A DNA stretch of 39,434 nt from an uncultured Sutterella sp. (GCA_905197905.1 CAJKAP010000016.1:1-39434), one strand, 5' to 3'; numbered from the stretch's first letter, positions 31,472 through 39,434 are shown. Numbers and translations: made by a program. Notes: generated by a model not told the origin, from the letters alone.

Positions 31472-34400
31472 TCAGCCCGGGTATCGATAAGACGAATTTG
31501 CCTCAAGAAATAACGCAGTTCTGCCACATTGATGAGATCAAAGTCCCCCGTGTTTTGGAGCAGTTTGGCGTTGATACCATTTTCAGTGAGAAGCCCTACC
31601 ATTTCTAGTGCTTCATCGTTAGTTCGGGTCAGCACTGCTGCTGTATCGGCTATACGATAAGTTGCCTTTATCTCTTCAAGCAATGGCTTGTGAATATTCC
31701 TAGTCGTATGCTCGATGATTTTGACTAGCCCTTCTTCTTTGCGAGCGGCCTCAATTGGCTGAGTTTTGAGACGATGAGGGAGCGTTTCCGCGAAATCATT
31801 CGCAAATCCGATAATCTTTTTAGTGCTGCGATAATTCGTTGGCAATTCAAAAAACTTCGCTTGATAAGCCTCTTTCATCTCATAGAGATACTTCGAACTA
31901 CTGCCTCGGAAGCCATAGATCGCTTGATCATCGTCGCCTACCGCGATAATTTTCAATCTTCCCTCATTAGCTTCTTTCAAGGCCGTAATCAGCTCAAATT
32001 CATCCCTACTCATATCTTGCGCTTCGTCAATAACGAGTGTGGTTTTCGCGAGATATCGAGTATCTATCTCACCAGCTTTAATCGCCTTTGTCGCCTCTTT
32101 AATAATATTCTCTGAGTCTTCAATAGTCCCTTTTCGGCAAAGCAGGTTAAACGCATAAGAATGGAAAGTGTTGATTTCGATGTAATTCGCCGTTGGCGAC
32201 TCCAGAAGAGCCCCCAATTTTTCACGGAATTCAAGCGCGGCAGCACGCGAGAAAGTGAGCATCACTAATTCATCGTTTTTCACCTCATCTAAGACAGTAA
32301 GAGCTGCCAATTTATGGACTAAAACGCGAGTTTTTCCGCTTCCAGGTCCAGCGGCAACCACAATACAATCGTGCTCATCATCTTCTATGATCTCTTGTTG
32401 CCGGTCCGAAAGTTGTTTCACGATCCGTGTGTACATATCGGGCGTAGCTGCGCGCTTAATCTCTTCTTCGCGTCCTTTGAAGTACTTACGTACAAAGGTC
32501 TTAAAGGCGAGATTAAAGTAGTCGCGGACAAACTGTAGGGCTCGATCGTAGTCTTTCACCATGTACCTGGCAAACTCTCCCACAATGTGAATTTGCTCAG
32601 CTCGATGAAGATAAAACTTTTCAAATTCACTGTGTTGATTTCCTTTATAACCACGGTTAAAGCTATGGTCCAAACGCTTGATTTCCATCGAATGGTAAAG
32701 GACTAAAAAGCCTCCTTTGAGCTTTAATGCCTCAATATTGTGTAGGTAGAGCAAGGCATCTTGAACATCTTCGACAGTAGGCTTAAAGCGATGATCGGTT
32801 GCTGGGGTATTGTTGTAAGCGTCCATCAGATCGTAAGCAGAAAAGATCACTTCAGACGGACGTTTGCTCTTACGACCTGACTCGACAACCTCTTCAACCT
32901 CTGCGATGACTTCGGTAGCTGGTTTAACTTCAGAAACAAGTAGCTCATCTCCCAACTCTGCCTGACCGCCTTCGAAACGCTTACGCTCAAGCTCATACTT
33001 TTCAAATAAGTATTTAATGATGAAGTCACTCAGCGCCATACGTTGCTCAAAGCGTTGACGCAAAGGAAGTCTTACATCGTCATCTTCTGGGACAGAAAGA
33101 CGAACGGTTCGCCCTCGAATATGTTTTTCTGCATAAAGGCGCGTTGCCCAGAAATGCAGAATTTCTTGAATCGTTTTAGGGTTGCTCTTGAGACCTCCTT
33201 CGATTAGTTTTTGGTTCAGGTCTCGAATCGAAAATTCTTTTTCGCCCGCCAAAACCATCTCGACAAGCTGTTTTTCGACATTTTGAAAGTCCTTCAAGGT
33301 GTTGAAAGCAGACCTCGAAGAATCGCCCTCAAGAATCTCTGCCGTCATGTCTTGCAGATTATCTAAAACACCGCTTTGTTTAAGGGAAGCCATGGCTTCA
33401 AAGACTTCTTTTTTCTCTAAACCAAGCTTGTCGGCAATATAATCCACGCGGGTTTCAGGATCTTCACCCTGCGCTAATTTAACGCTACGTCCACTCACCA
33501 GAAAATGCGCGACACGAACCGCGTTTTCTTTTTGTTTCGCCGTCAAACCCTTATTTTTCGATATGCGTTTTTCTGCTTCAATTTGGCTATCTACAGAAAG
33601 ACTATCTGCGAACACGCGTGTTGAATTCTTTCCGCGCTCAATGTAGCCAACCTTTTCTAGGGCCGTCACTGCCGTTTTGGCTCGAGTTTCTAATATCGAG
33701 TCATTCTCGTCCGTCCAACCTGCTTTTCTGGCTAATTCCAACGCGGAACAATAAACGGTATCGCGCTTTTTAGTAATCCTTTTGATAGCACGCCAGATTT
33801 GATCAACTTCTTCTGCGGTCAAGCGAGACATACGTAACAAAGCGAAATGTTTGCTTAAGTCAGTAGGGTTAAAAAGGACGTAACAGTCTGCTTTGATTTC
33901 CGATTTTCGCCCTGCTCGCCCCGCTTCCTGGACATAGTCTTCTAGTGAACCCGCAATATCGTAGTGGATCACCATCCCCACGTCTTCTTTGTCCACCCCC
34001 ATTCCAAAGGCAGAAGTGGCAACCATTACCTGAATCAGATTTTCTTTAAACGCATCTTGGTTTCTCTGTTTATCTTTTGAGTCCATCTTTCCATGAAAAG
34101 CCGCAGCCTTGACATCGTGCTTATTTAACATCTCGGCCAAATCTTCAGCTAATTTCGTACGAGAAACGTACACAATGGTTGAGCAGGGTTTCCGTTTCAC
34201 CAAATCTCGCAGTGCTTGGTCTTTTTCACTATCCGAATGCACGCCAATGACTTCATAGCGCAAGTTTGTACGCTCTGAAGAGGAAAGGAACTTTTTAAGT
34301 TCTAGCCCTAACGTGTCTCGGAAGTACTCAACAATATCGGAAATGACTTTTTGTTTAGCCGTCACGGTAAAGCATGAAACAGGAATGGGTTTTGCAAGGC

Positions 34401-35658
34401 ACTTTTTCTCAGAAATTTCTCGAATAAACTTACCAATGTAGGCATAATCCACGCGGAAATCTTGTCCCCAAGCGGAAAAACAGTGTGCTTCGTCAATCAC
34501 GAAACGCACGACCTGTCGTCGCATCAATAACCTTTCTAAGGTCTTAGAGCGCAAAAATTCAGGAGAAACATAAAGTAGCGCGGCCTCTCCCTCTTCAACT
34601 CGGCGAATTGCTTCTGCTCGCTGAAGGGGGCTTAAAAGACTGTTGATGCTCACTGCGTTATCGATATTTTTCGCTTTCAGGTTGTCTATTTGGTCCTTCA
34701 TCAGCGAAAGCAGTGGAGAAATCACAACCGTCAGACCTCGCACTGTTCTCGAGGCCATCAGTGCTGGTAGCTGGAAAATAAGTGACTTACCGCCCCCAGT
34801 TGGCACGACCACTAACATCGACTCGTTGTGCAGAGCAGAAACCACGGGATCCTTTTGAGAGAACCCTTCATCGAAAACACGAAACTCTTTATCTTCGCCA
34901 AAAAAGTTTTTCAGTCCCCTAACCGGGTTAAAGGTGTTTTCACAGTAAGCACAACCATCGCAGGGTGAATTCACGAGTTCGTGGAAAATACGGGCGACCT
35001 GTGGAAAGGTTTTGCGAACCCATGCTGGCGTGTCAGATTCAAGTGAATTGGTATTGATCAGCGCAAGAACAAAGGCCAGTTCAGCGGGATAGCGTTTGAT
35101 ATGTTCCGCAAGAGGAGCATTTTCACAGATGCGACCGTGAAAAGTCTGTGCAATCAGCTCTTGAAGATTATCAATTTCAGTCTTGTACCCTAAGTACTCG
35201 AAGAAATATTGAAAATGCACTTTCTCACTCAAAAGACCAAAAAAGATCTCTTTCATGGTCTCTGGCAAAGTTTCAAAGGCATTAATTTCGTCGTCAAAGA
35301 GCTGGGCCGCCGTCTTACAATCATTAACGGGGTTGTTGAGGTTTGTGACCTCGATTTTGTCATTTTTGACGAGATGGTGATATGGCTTTTCTGGAAAAAG
35401 AAGTGGGGACCAATAAAGTGTGTCGATTGGCTTGAGACTTTTAACCCCTCGAACTTTATCCGTTAGATAAACGAGATCATGTTTGAGAATGTTGTGCCCT
35501 GCTATGAAGCGACAGTCGGAAATATATTCTTCCAACTCCCGAAAGGAAACTTTGTGAAATTCCCCTTCATTTTTCTTAATAGCACCCATGTCGAGAATTT
35601 CTCGTCGGTCTGGATCTGAACTCACCTCTAAGTCCACAAAGACAATATCGTCTCTCAT
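31279..35658 (-). CDS. DEDD exonuclease-RecQ-UvrD fusion helicase, main part
   Basis: At least 1424 meaningful residues of a roughly 1700-residue protein. Domain 1 (about 1-125) is a DnaQ-like 3'-5' exonuclease: D9 and E11 in VDLE, HN at 55-56 with D61, and D113 in VNDCKTA. A Cys cluster CDGCAYC (233-239) leads to domain 2, a RecQ helicase: Walker A VPTGGGKS with K291, DEAHCFSAWGQDFR near 390, TSAFGMGVDKEDVG and EAGRAGRKSE. Domain 3 from about 1090 is a UvrD/PcrA-type helicase: AAGPGSGKTRV, VIDEAQDMSRDEF, GDDDQAIYGFRG and LPTNYRST. After ILDTCVQAIKR (near 31385) this frame degenerates and stops at 31279. The helicase motifs V and VI lie in the other frame (30551-31471). Such fusions occur in scattered bacteria and are probably involved in DNA repair or defence; the exact role is unknown. 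Confidence 0.88.
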   Translation of the reverse strand: MRDDIVFVDLEVSSDPDRREILDMGAIKKNEGEFHKVSFRELEEYISDCRFIAGHNILKHDLVYLTDKVRGVKSLKPIDTLYWSPLLFPEKPYHHLVKNDKIEVTNLNNPVNDCKTAAQLFDDEINAFETLPETMKEIFFGLLSEKVHFQYFFEYLGYKTEIDNLQELIAQTFHGRICENAPLAEHIKRYPAELAFVLALINTNSLESDTPAWVRKTFPQVARIFHELVNSPCDGCAYCENTFNPVRGLKNFFGEDKEFRVFDEGFSQKDPVVSALHNESMLVVVPTGGGKSLIFQLPALMASRTVRGLTVVISPLLSLMKDQIDNLKAKNIDNAVSINSLLSPLQRAEAIRRVEEGEAALLYVSPEFLRSKTLERLLMRRQVVRFVIDEAHCFSAWGQDFRVDYAYIGKFIREISEKKCLAKPIPVSCFTVTAKQKVISDIVEYFRDTLGLELKKFLSSSERTNLRYEVIGVHSDSEKDQALRDLVKRKPCSTIVYVSRTKLAEDLAEMLNKHDVKAAAFHGKMDSKDKQRNQDAFKENLIQVMVATSAFGMGVDKEDVGMVIHYDIAGSLEDYVQEAGRAGRKSEIKADCYVLFNPTDLSKHFALLRMSRLTAEEVDQIWRAIKRITKKRDTVYCSALELARKAGWTDENDSILETRAKTAVTALEKVGYIERGKNSTRVFADSLSVDSQIEAEKRISKNKGLTAKQKENAVRVAHFLVSGRSVKLAQGEDPETRVDYIADKLGLEKKEVFEAMASLKQSGVLDNLQDMTAEILEGDSSRSAFNTLKDFQNVEKQLVEMVLAGEKEFSIRDLNQKLIEGGLKSNPKTIQEILHFWATRLYAEKHIRGRTVRLSVPEDDDVRLPLRQRFEQRMALSDFIIKYLFEKYELERKRFEGGQAELGDELLVSEVKPATEVIAEVEEVVESGRKSKRPSEVIFSAYDLMDAYNNTPATDHRFKPTVEDVQDALLYLHNIEALKLKGGFLVLYHSMEIKRLDHSFNRGYKGNQHSEFEKFYLHRAEQIHIVGEFARYMVKDYDRALQFVRDYFNLAFKTFVRKYFKGREEEIKRAATPDMYTRIVKQLSDRQQEIIEDDEHDCIVVAAGPGSGKTRVLVHKLAALTVLDEVKNDELVMLTFSRAAALEFREKLGALLESPTANYIEINTFHSYAFNLLCRKGTIEDSENIIKEATKAIKAGEIDTRYLAKTTLVIDEAQDMSRDEFELITALKEANEGRLKIIAVGDDDQAIYGFRGSSSKYLYEMKEAYQAKFFELPTNYRSTKKIIGFANDFAETLPHRLKTQPIEAARKEEGLVKIIEHTTRNIHKPLLEEIKATYRIADTAAVLTRTNDEALEMVGLLTENGINAKLLQNTGDFDLINVAELRYFLRQIRLIDTRAECIREDTWQKAMMAMKTKYATSSILDTCVQAIKRLILIANAGNWKPSSKRRNMKISPRQKKEWS

Positions 35659-35841
35659 ATCACTTATCGCCTATTCGGTTTCACATCTCGGGCTATCTCC
35701 TTCACCGAAATGCGCTCGTGGGGTCACGTGTAAGAATGTGTATCCTCTATTGTGCCTTATCTCACAGGAAATCACCAACTTTTCACCAACTAACATCGGG
35801 AAAACCTGAAGGAAAATGGACTTTTTTGAACCTTGAGGCAC

Positions 35842-35900
35842 AAAAAAGGCGTCCTTCCCGAGCAGCGCGTCAACGCATACTCTCAAAGAAACGCCCTTTT
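35842..35900 (-). terminator. Possible terminator of the dioxygenase gene
   Basis: On the minus strand AAAAGGGCGT pairs, with a one-base bulge, with ACGCCTTTTTT about 40 bases later. The T-run is good but the loop is long. Confidence 0.4.
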
Positions 35901-35925
35901 CGTTTGTGTCGGTATTTCTCTTCTC

Positions 35926-36717
35926 TTAAGCGGTCATACCAAACGCAAAGCTTGTCATTGCCAAGGATCCCAACGTGCAGGTGTTATTAAAGACCAAGGG
36001 CTTTTCGTCCTTGTCTGCAGCACCCAATGCGTAGAGGAGCGGCAAATAGTGTTCCGGTGTGGGGACCGCATACTTCGAGAAAGGAATCTTCGGGTAATTA
36101 ATCACCACTTCGTCATTGCGAGCCTCAGCGGCATCGACCACACGATCCGTAAAGGCAAAAGCCATCGGCGTGCCAGATGCGTTTGCGCGTTCAATGCGCC
36201 AGAGGTTATGCACGATATTGCCACTACCAATGATCAAGACGCCTTCGTCGCGAAGCACGTTTAATTTCTGCCCTAAGGCATAGTGTTCTTCAGGCGACAA
36301 GTAGCCGTTGATCGAAAGCTGGAGCACAGGGATATCGGCCTTGGGGAACATGTGGTGCAAAACCGTCCACGTCCCGTGGTCAATCCCCCAGGTGTTATCC
36401 ACCTTCAAGGCATCCCCTACTAACTCTTCGACGCGTTTTGCCACAGCCGGAGAGCCAGCGGGTTCATACTTAATCTGATAGAGCTCATCAGGAAAGCCAT
36501 ACATGTCGTAGACCTGTTCAGGCTTTTCCGAATCGTTCACGAGCGAAACCGAGGTATACCAATGCGCTGAGATCGCCAAAATCGCTTTAGGACGACCAAA
36601 AGTGCTGAGGATTTTCTCGCCCGTTTTCGCAAAGTTCTGCGTTAATTCGTTGTCCTGCAAGGCCAACATCGGAGAACCATGTCCTACAAAGAGGACAGGA
36701 AGGCGTTTTTGTGTCAT
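35926..36717 (-). CDS. ygiD: Class III extradiol dioxygenase, YgiD/DODA type
   Basis: A 263-residue enzyme of the LigB-like family, close to the length of E. coli YgiD (4,5-DOPA extradiol dioxygenase). Iron or zinc ligands are visible: H13 in FVGHGSPM, H52 in AISAHW, and a third His in the PTPEHYLPLLYALG region. Other family signatures are GIDHGTWTVLHHMFP, PVLQLSING and GVLIIGSGNIVHNL. The real substrate of the bacterial enzymes is uncertain; a catechol is likely. The ATG at 36717 is the only sensible start. It sits apart from neighbours, with its own promoter-like boxes at 36806-36834. Confidence 0.9.
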   Translation of the reverse strand: MTQKRLPVLFVGHGSPMLALQDNELTQNFAKTGEKILSTFGRPKAILAISAHWYTSVSLVNDSEKPEQVYDMYGFPDELYQIKYEPAGSPAVAKRVEELVGDALKVDNTWGIDHGTWTVLHHMFPKADIPVLQLSINGYLSPEEHYALGQKLNVLRDEGVLIIGSGNIVHNLWRIERANASGTPMAFAFTDRVVDAAEARNDEVVINYPKIPFSKYAVPTPEHYLPLLYALGAADKDEKPLVFNNTCTLGSLAMTSFAFGMTA

Positions 36718-36805
36718 TTTTAAGAAGTCCTCAAAAGTTAATTTTTCTTAGATGAAGAATATTCTAATCATTCTTTTCCTAGAAAAGAGTGCTCTCCAAC
36801 AGGCA

Positions 36806-36834
36806 GACATAAAGTGACTTCTAAAGTGTGTCAA
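36806..36834 (-). promoter_or_regulatory. Promoter candidate for the dioxygenase
   Basis: The minus strand reads TTGACA (36829-36834), a 17-base spacer and TATGTC (36806-36811), 88 bases before the start codon. The -35 is perfect, the -10 weak. Confidence 0.45.
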
Positions 36835-36921
36835 TAATCCGTTTTTCTCTCTCAAAGAAGAATAAGGTCGTTTTTTAAAGGGGTAGCCGTAACAAAGTTT
36901 TGCCGTTCGGTTTTGGCGTAG

Positions 36922-36968
36922 AAAAAAGCCACTCAAAGCACTTGAATTTCAAGGCTTTGAGTGGCTTT
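36922..36968 (-). terminator. Terminator of the uracil permease gene
   Basis: On the minus strand AAAGCCACTCAAAGC pairs with GCTTTGAGTGGCTTT and is followed by a T-run. It begins 24 bases after the permease stop. Confidence 0.85.
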
Positions 36969-36991
36969 AGCGCGTTTTTAAAGAATGCTTT

Positions 36992-38326
36992 TTAGTTATT
37001 TTGCGTGTTGGAATGCGTCATATCGACTTCAGCGGCTTCTTTGTGTTCAGGCTCTTCTCCCATCTGCATCGCGGCATTTAAGAGAATAGCGCCAAAGGTT
37101 GCGGTCCCAATGCCGCCCAACTGGAAGAAGCCAAGGTTAAGCGTAAAGTCCCCAGCACCTAAGATGAGAGTCACAGCAGCAACGATCAAGTTGCGGGAGT
37201 TACCGAAGTCCACATTGTTGACCACCCAAACGCGAGCACCAGCCACAGCGATCAAACCGAAGACCACGATGGAGCAGCCGCCCAACACAGGCTGCGGAAT
37301 CGTGAGAATCAAGGCGCCGAACTTGGGCGAAAAGCCCAAGATAATGGCGAGGATAGCCGCCACCGGGAAGAGCAACGTGGAGTAAACGCGCGTTGCGGCC
37401 ATCACCCCGATATTTTCACCGTAGGTCGTCACGCCAGTGCCGCCGAAGGCACCAGAGACCATCGTTGCAATACCGTCACCCAAGAAGGCACGACCCATGT
37501 AGGGGTCAAGGTTGCGACCCGTCATGGCGGTCACGGCTTTAACGTGGCCCAAGTTTTCTGCCACAAGAATGATCACCACCGGGACAATCAACATGATGGC
37601 GTTAAAGTCAAAGGAAGGCGTCACCACGTGAGGAATCCCGAACCAGGCAGCGTTCGCAATCTTCGAGAAGTCAATCGGCGTCCCAATCCCTAAGCCATTC
37701 GCGAGAATGGCGTAGATGAAGTAAGCCAAGGCTAAGCCCACCAAAATCAAGAGCTTCTGGATAAAGCCACGCGTATAGACAGCCACGCCGCCTACGCAGA
37801 GCACGGTCAAAAGACCCATCCAGTGGTTGAAGTCGGATTCCCCGACACTTGCCACAGCAGTGCGCGCTAAGTTCAAACCGATCACGGCCACCACAGCACC
37901 CGTCACGGCTGGCGGCATCAAGCGTTCAATCCACTTCACACCCGTGAGCATCACAATTACACCGACAATCGCGTAAACAAGCCCACATACAATAATGCCG
38001 CCCAGTGCCACGCCCATGTTCGCATTCATACCCGAACCAGCCACGTAGCCTGTAGCGGCAATCACCACACCGATAAAAGCAAACGAACTACCGAGGTAAC
38101 TCGGCACGTGTCCACCCACAACGGCAAAAAAAATGAGTGTCCCAATGCCACTCATTAAAACTGCCATATTTGGATCGAAACCCATTAAAAGCGGTGCCAA
38201 CACGGTAGAACCAAACATTGCTACGACGTGTTGCATACCCATTGCAATGGTCTGTCCCATTGGTAAGCGTTCGTCCGGGGCGATCACGCTACCCTGCTGC
38301 TTTAACTTCCAAGACGGAAAGTACAT
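36992..38326 (-). CDS. uraA: NCS2-family uracil/xanthine permease (UraA-like)
   Basis: A 444-residue inner-membrane symporter of the nucleobase NCS2 family. The ATG at 38326 (MYFPSWKLK) has AGGAG about 10 bases upstream; a TTG at 38347 lies upstream of that box and is unlikely. Signatures: LGMQHVVAMFGSTVLAPLL-like start (MGMQHVVAMFGSTVL), GSSFAFIGV, LMPPAVTGAVVAVIGL, VAENLGHVKAVTAMTGRN and FGGTGVTTYGENIGVMAATRV, with the conserved Glu pair of UraA (VAENLGH and TYGENIG). About 14 membrane segments are visible. Uracil is the likeliest substrate by resemblance to UraA; RutG-type or other pyrimidine transport is possible. It has its own terminator and a long upstream region with a palindrome. Confidence 0.9.
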   Translation of the reverse strand: MYFPSWKLKQQGSVIAPDERLPMGQTIAMGMQHVVAMFGSTVLAPLLMGFDPNMAVLMSGIGTLIFFAVVGGHVPSYLGSSFAFIGVVIAATGYVAGSGMNANMGVALGGIIVCGLVYAIVGVIVMLTGVKWIERLMPPAVTGAVVAVIGLNLARTAVASVGESDFNHWMGLLTVLCVGGVAVYTRGFIQKLLILVGLALAYFIYAILANGLGIGTPIDFSKIANAAWFGIPHVVTPSFDFNAIMLIVPVVIILVAENLGHVKAVTAMTGRNLDPYMGRAFLGDGIATMVSGAFGGTGVTTYGENIGVMAATRVYSTLLFPVAAILAIILGFSPKFGALILTIPQPVLGGCSIVVFGLIAVAGARVWVVNNVDFGNSRNLIVAAVTLILGAGDFTLNLGFFQLGGIGTATFGAILLNAAMQMGEEPEHKEAAEVDMTHSNTQNN

Positions 38327-38405
38327 TTTTTTCAAGCTCCTAAACAACCTAGCCTATGTGTTTTAACGAGGGGAAAAAATCACAAATCGGCGCATAAACT
38401 TTTGC

Positions 38406-38414
38406 AGTTTAGCA
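38406..38414 (-). promoter_or_regulatory. Extended -10 candidate for the uracil permease
   Basis: The minus strand reads TGCTAAACT, an extended -10 form, 80 bases before the start. No good -35 is visible, so this is tentative. Confidence 0.3.
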
Positions 38415-38444
38415 TGAATTTTGGCTTCATAAGGCTCTCTTAAG

Positions 38445-38466
38445 TCCTAGGGTGATCACCTAGGGA
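38445..38466. promoter_or_regulatory. Palindrome around GGTGATCACC upstream of the permease
   Basis: A perfect 10-base palindrome GGTGATCACC (38451-38460) is framed by CCTAGG-like arms on both sides (TCCTAG and TAGGGA), offset by one base. It sits about 35-60 bases upstream of the candidate permease -10. A transcription factor site is likely; the regulator is not identifiable here. Confidence 0.4.
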
Positions 38467-38695
38467 AAAGGGCGTAGCAGCGCATCATGGCTTTTCCCCG
38501 CCTCTTTTTCTCTCAAGTCGCTTTTCGCTTCTCTACGAGCCTAGAGAAGGAAATCCCGAAAATTTAACGCATTATTTTTTGAGGAAAATAGTCTCTATGT
38601 TTTGTGCTCGTTTGGGAACTAAAAGAGGATTTTTGAAGAACGAAAAAAATTCTCCCCTCCTCCTTTTTCGTCATATCTCTACACAGACTCAAACA

Positions 38696-38716
38696 TTGTA
38701 ATCATTGACATTACAA
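38696..38716. promoter_or_regulatory. Operator 1, at the Rrf2 gene's own promoter
   Basis: TTGTAAT, 7 bases, ATTACAA: a perfect 21-base palindrome. It covers the TTGACA -35 of the promoter at 38705, so binding would block transcription. Two near copies lie before the next gene. Confidence 0.8.
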
Positions 38717-38733
38717 CTCTCGTTCTCTATGAT
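38705..38733 (+). promoter_or_regulatory. Promoter of the Rrf2 regulator
   Basis: TTGACA (38705-38710), a 17-base spacer and TATGAT (38728-38733), close to the sigma-70 consensus. The start codon follows 31 bases later. Confidence 0.8.
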
Positions 38734-38764
38734 GAAAAGCAACCTAAAAAGAAGGAAAACCTTT

Positions 38765-39202
38765 ATGCAAATCTCTAGTCGATTCACGCTCGCCTTGCAC
38801 CTTTGCACCTGTATGGAGGTGTTTAAGGGCGACTACAAAGTGACGAGTGACTTTCTCTCTAAGAGCGTCAACACCAACCCAGTGATTGTGCGCAACATTC
38901 TGGGGCAGTTACGCAAAGCCGGTCTTGTGACGGTGCAGCGCGGTGCAGGTGGCGCCACGCTTGCGCGTCCAGCTTCCGAAATCACCTTCTTTGACATTTA
39001 TGAAGCTGTGGAATGCATTGATGAGGGGCAGCTCTTTCACTTTCATGAAAATCCCAACGAAGCCTGTCCCGTGGGACGCAATATTCACTCGGTGCTTGAT
39101 GACCGACTCGTCGATATTCAAAAAGCCCTCGAAGAAAAACTCTCTTCGATGAAGCTTTCCGACCTTGTCGCGGATATGAAAGGATGCCTCAGAGGAGGCT
39201 AA
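38765..39202 (+). CDS. Rrf2-family transcriptional regulator (YwnA-like)
   Basis: A 145-residue winged-helix repressor. The ATG at 38765 has AAGGA 8 bases upstream; the earlier in-frame start at 38705 would overlap the promoter and is rejected. The N-terminal helix-turn-helix (ISSRFTLALHLC, then VTSDFLSKSVNTNPVIVRNILGQLRKAGLVTVQRGAGGATLAR) is typical of Rrf2. The C-terminal half (ITFFDIYEAVE, NEACPVGRNIHSVLDD) matches the YwnA branch. The spaced three-Cys cluster of IscR/NsrR is not evident, so an iron-sulfur sensor is unlikely; scattered Cys (for example in EACPVG) could sense redox or electrophiles. Operators at 38696, 39247 and 39288 imply self-repression and control of the following gene. 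Confidence 0.88.
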   Translation: MQISSRFTLALHLCTCMEVFKGDYKVTSDFLSKSVNTNPVIVRNILGQLRKAGLVTVQRGAGGATLARPASEITFFDIYEAVECIDEGQLFHFHENPNEACPVGRNIHSVLDDRLVDIQKALEEKLSSMKLSDLVADMKGCLRGG

Positions 39203-39246
39203 AGCCCTACTCTCTCAAGGATAATAGGGAAAATGAAAAATTTTCG

Positions 39247-39267
39247 TTGTAACTCTTGACATTACAA
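39247..39267. promoter_or_regulatory. Operator 2, upstream of the right-edge gene
   Basis: TTGTAAC, 7 bases, ATTACAA, with the same 7-7-7 layout and internal TTGACA as operator 1. Confidence 0.75.
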
Positions 39268-39287
39268 TAAAAGTTAGATGGACTCCG

Positions 39288-39308
39288 TTGTAATGGTTGA
39301 TATTACAT
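39288..39308. promoter_or_regulatory. Operator 3, upstream of the right-edge gene
   Basis: TTGTAAT, 7 bases, ATTACAT. It starts 41 bases after operator 2, about four helical turns, so both would lie on the same face. It ends 41 bases before the start codon. Confidence 0.75.
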
Positions 39309-39349
39309 CTCTCGAACCACTTCTTCTGAATTTTTAATGGAGACAAAAA

Positions 39350-39430
39350 ATGATGAAACTCGCAGTAATTGGTGCTAATCACGGCGAACGCACGGCATCT
39401 TCTGCAGGCCACTCTCCTAGGATTCACTAA
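39350..39430 (+). pseudogene. Truncated start of an NAD(P)-binding protein gene
   Basis: ATGATG follows a GGAG box at 7-10 bases. The frame reads MMKLAVIGANHGERT and so on for 26 codons, then stops with TAA. MKLAVIGA is the typical opening strand and glycine turn of NAD(P)H-binding (NmrA/SDR-like) proteins often paired with YwnA-type Rrf2 regulators, but the sequence loses resemblance after about ten residues. Either the gene is broken here, or the last 50 bases are an assembly end artefact. Confidence 0.45.
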
Positions 39431-39434
39431 TCAC

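Noticed and set aside
36748..36936. 62-codon minus-strand frame between the permease and the dioxygenase
   Set aside because: It runs through the permease terminator and the dioxygenase promoter and shows no motif.

Overview
The window looks like a chromosomal contig from a Gram-negative betaproteobacterium of the Burkholderiales, most like the gut family Sutterellaceae (Sutterella/Parasutterella type). This placement is an inference from gene content: large type V autotransporters with Trp-Gly-rich passengers, an L-lactate permease plus LutABC operon, a NCS2 uracil permease and YwnA-type Rrf2 control. No rRNA gene or phylogenetic marker is present to confirm it. All 16 complete reading frames whose ends I read stop with TAA.

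Layout. (a) 1-716, minus strand: an AT-rich gene cut by the left edge, resembling the N-terminal region of McrB-type restriction ATPases. (b) 1.1-19.1 kb, plus strand: four tandem paralogous autotransporters (AT1-AT4). Each has a signal peptide, a beta-helical passenger of W-x-G rungs and a C-terminal barrel ending in Phe. AT1 and AT2 are each broken by one in-frame stop (TGA at 3758, TAG at 6933) but are otherwise open; AT3 and AT4 are intact. AT1, AT2 and AT4 share an unusual promoter-like block (TTGnnA, 11-12 bases, TATATT) and leaders of about 155-180 bases. (c) 19.2-20.2 kb, minus strand: a complete tyrosine recombinase convergent with AT4. (d) 20.2-22.2 kb: about 2 kb without a convincing gene but rich in hairpins and short repeats. 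(e) 22.2-26.8 kb: a lactate uptake and oxidation operon (permease, LutA, LutB, LutC) with tight spacing and strong ribosome binding sites. (f) 27.2-30.5 kb: three exported esterase-like hydrolases, two alpha/beta and one SGNH. (g) 35.7-30.6 kb, minus strand: a giant DEDD exonuclease-RecQ-UvrD helicase with a frameshift near 31385. (h) 35.9-38.3 kb, minus strand: a YgiD/DODA-type dioxygenase and a uracil/xanthine permease. (i) 38.7 kb to the end: an Rrf2 regulator with three near-identical 21-base operators, one at its own promoter and two before the next gene, which is truncated at the right edge.

How it fits together. The array looks like a surface-adhesin locus that diversifies by recombination: 189-base in-frame repeats with a crossover signature in AT3, near-identical barrel-coding ends, and two copies apparently silenced by single stops. 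The lactate operon would supply electrons and carbon to an organism using lactate in the gut. The helicase fusion and the McrB-like gene are plausible genome-defence or repair functions, but that is inference.
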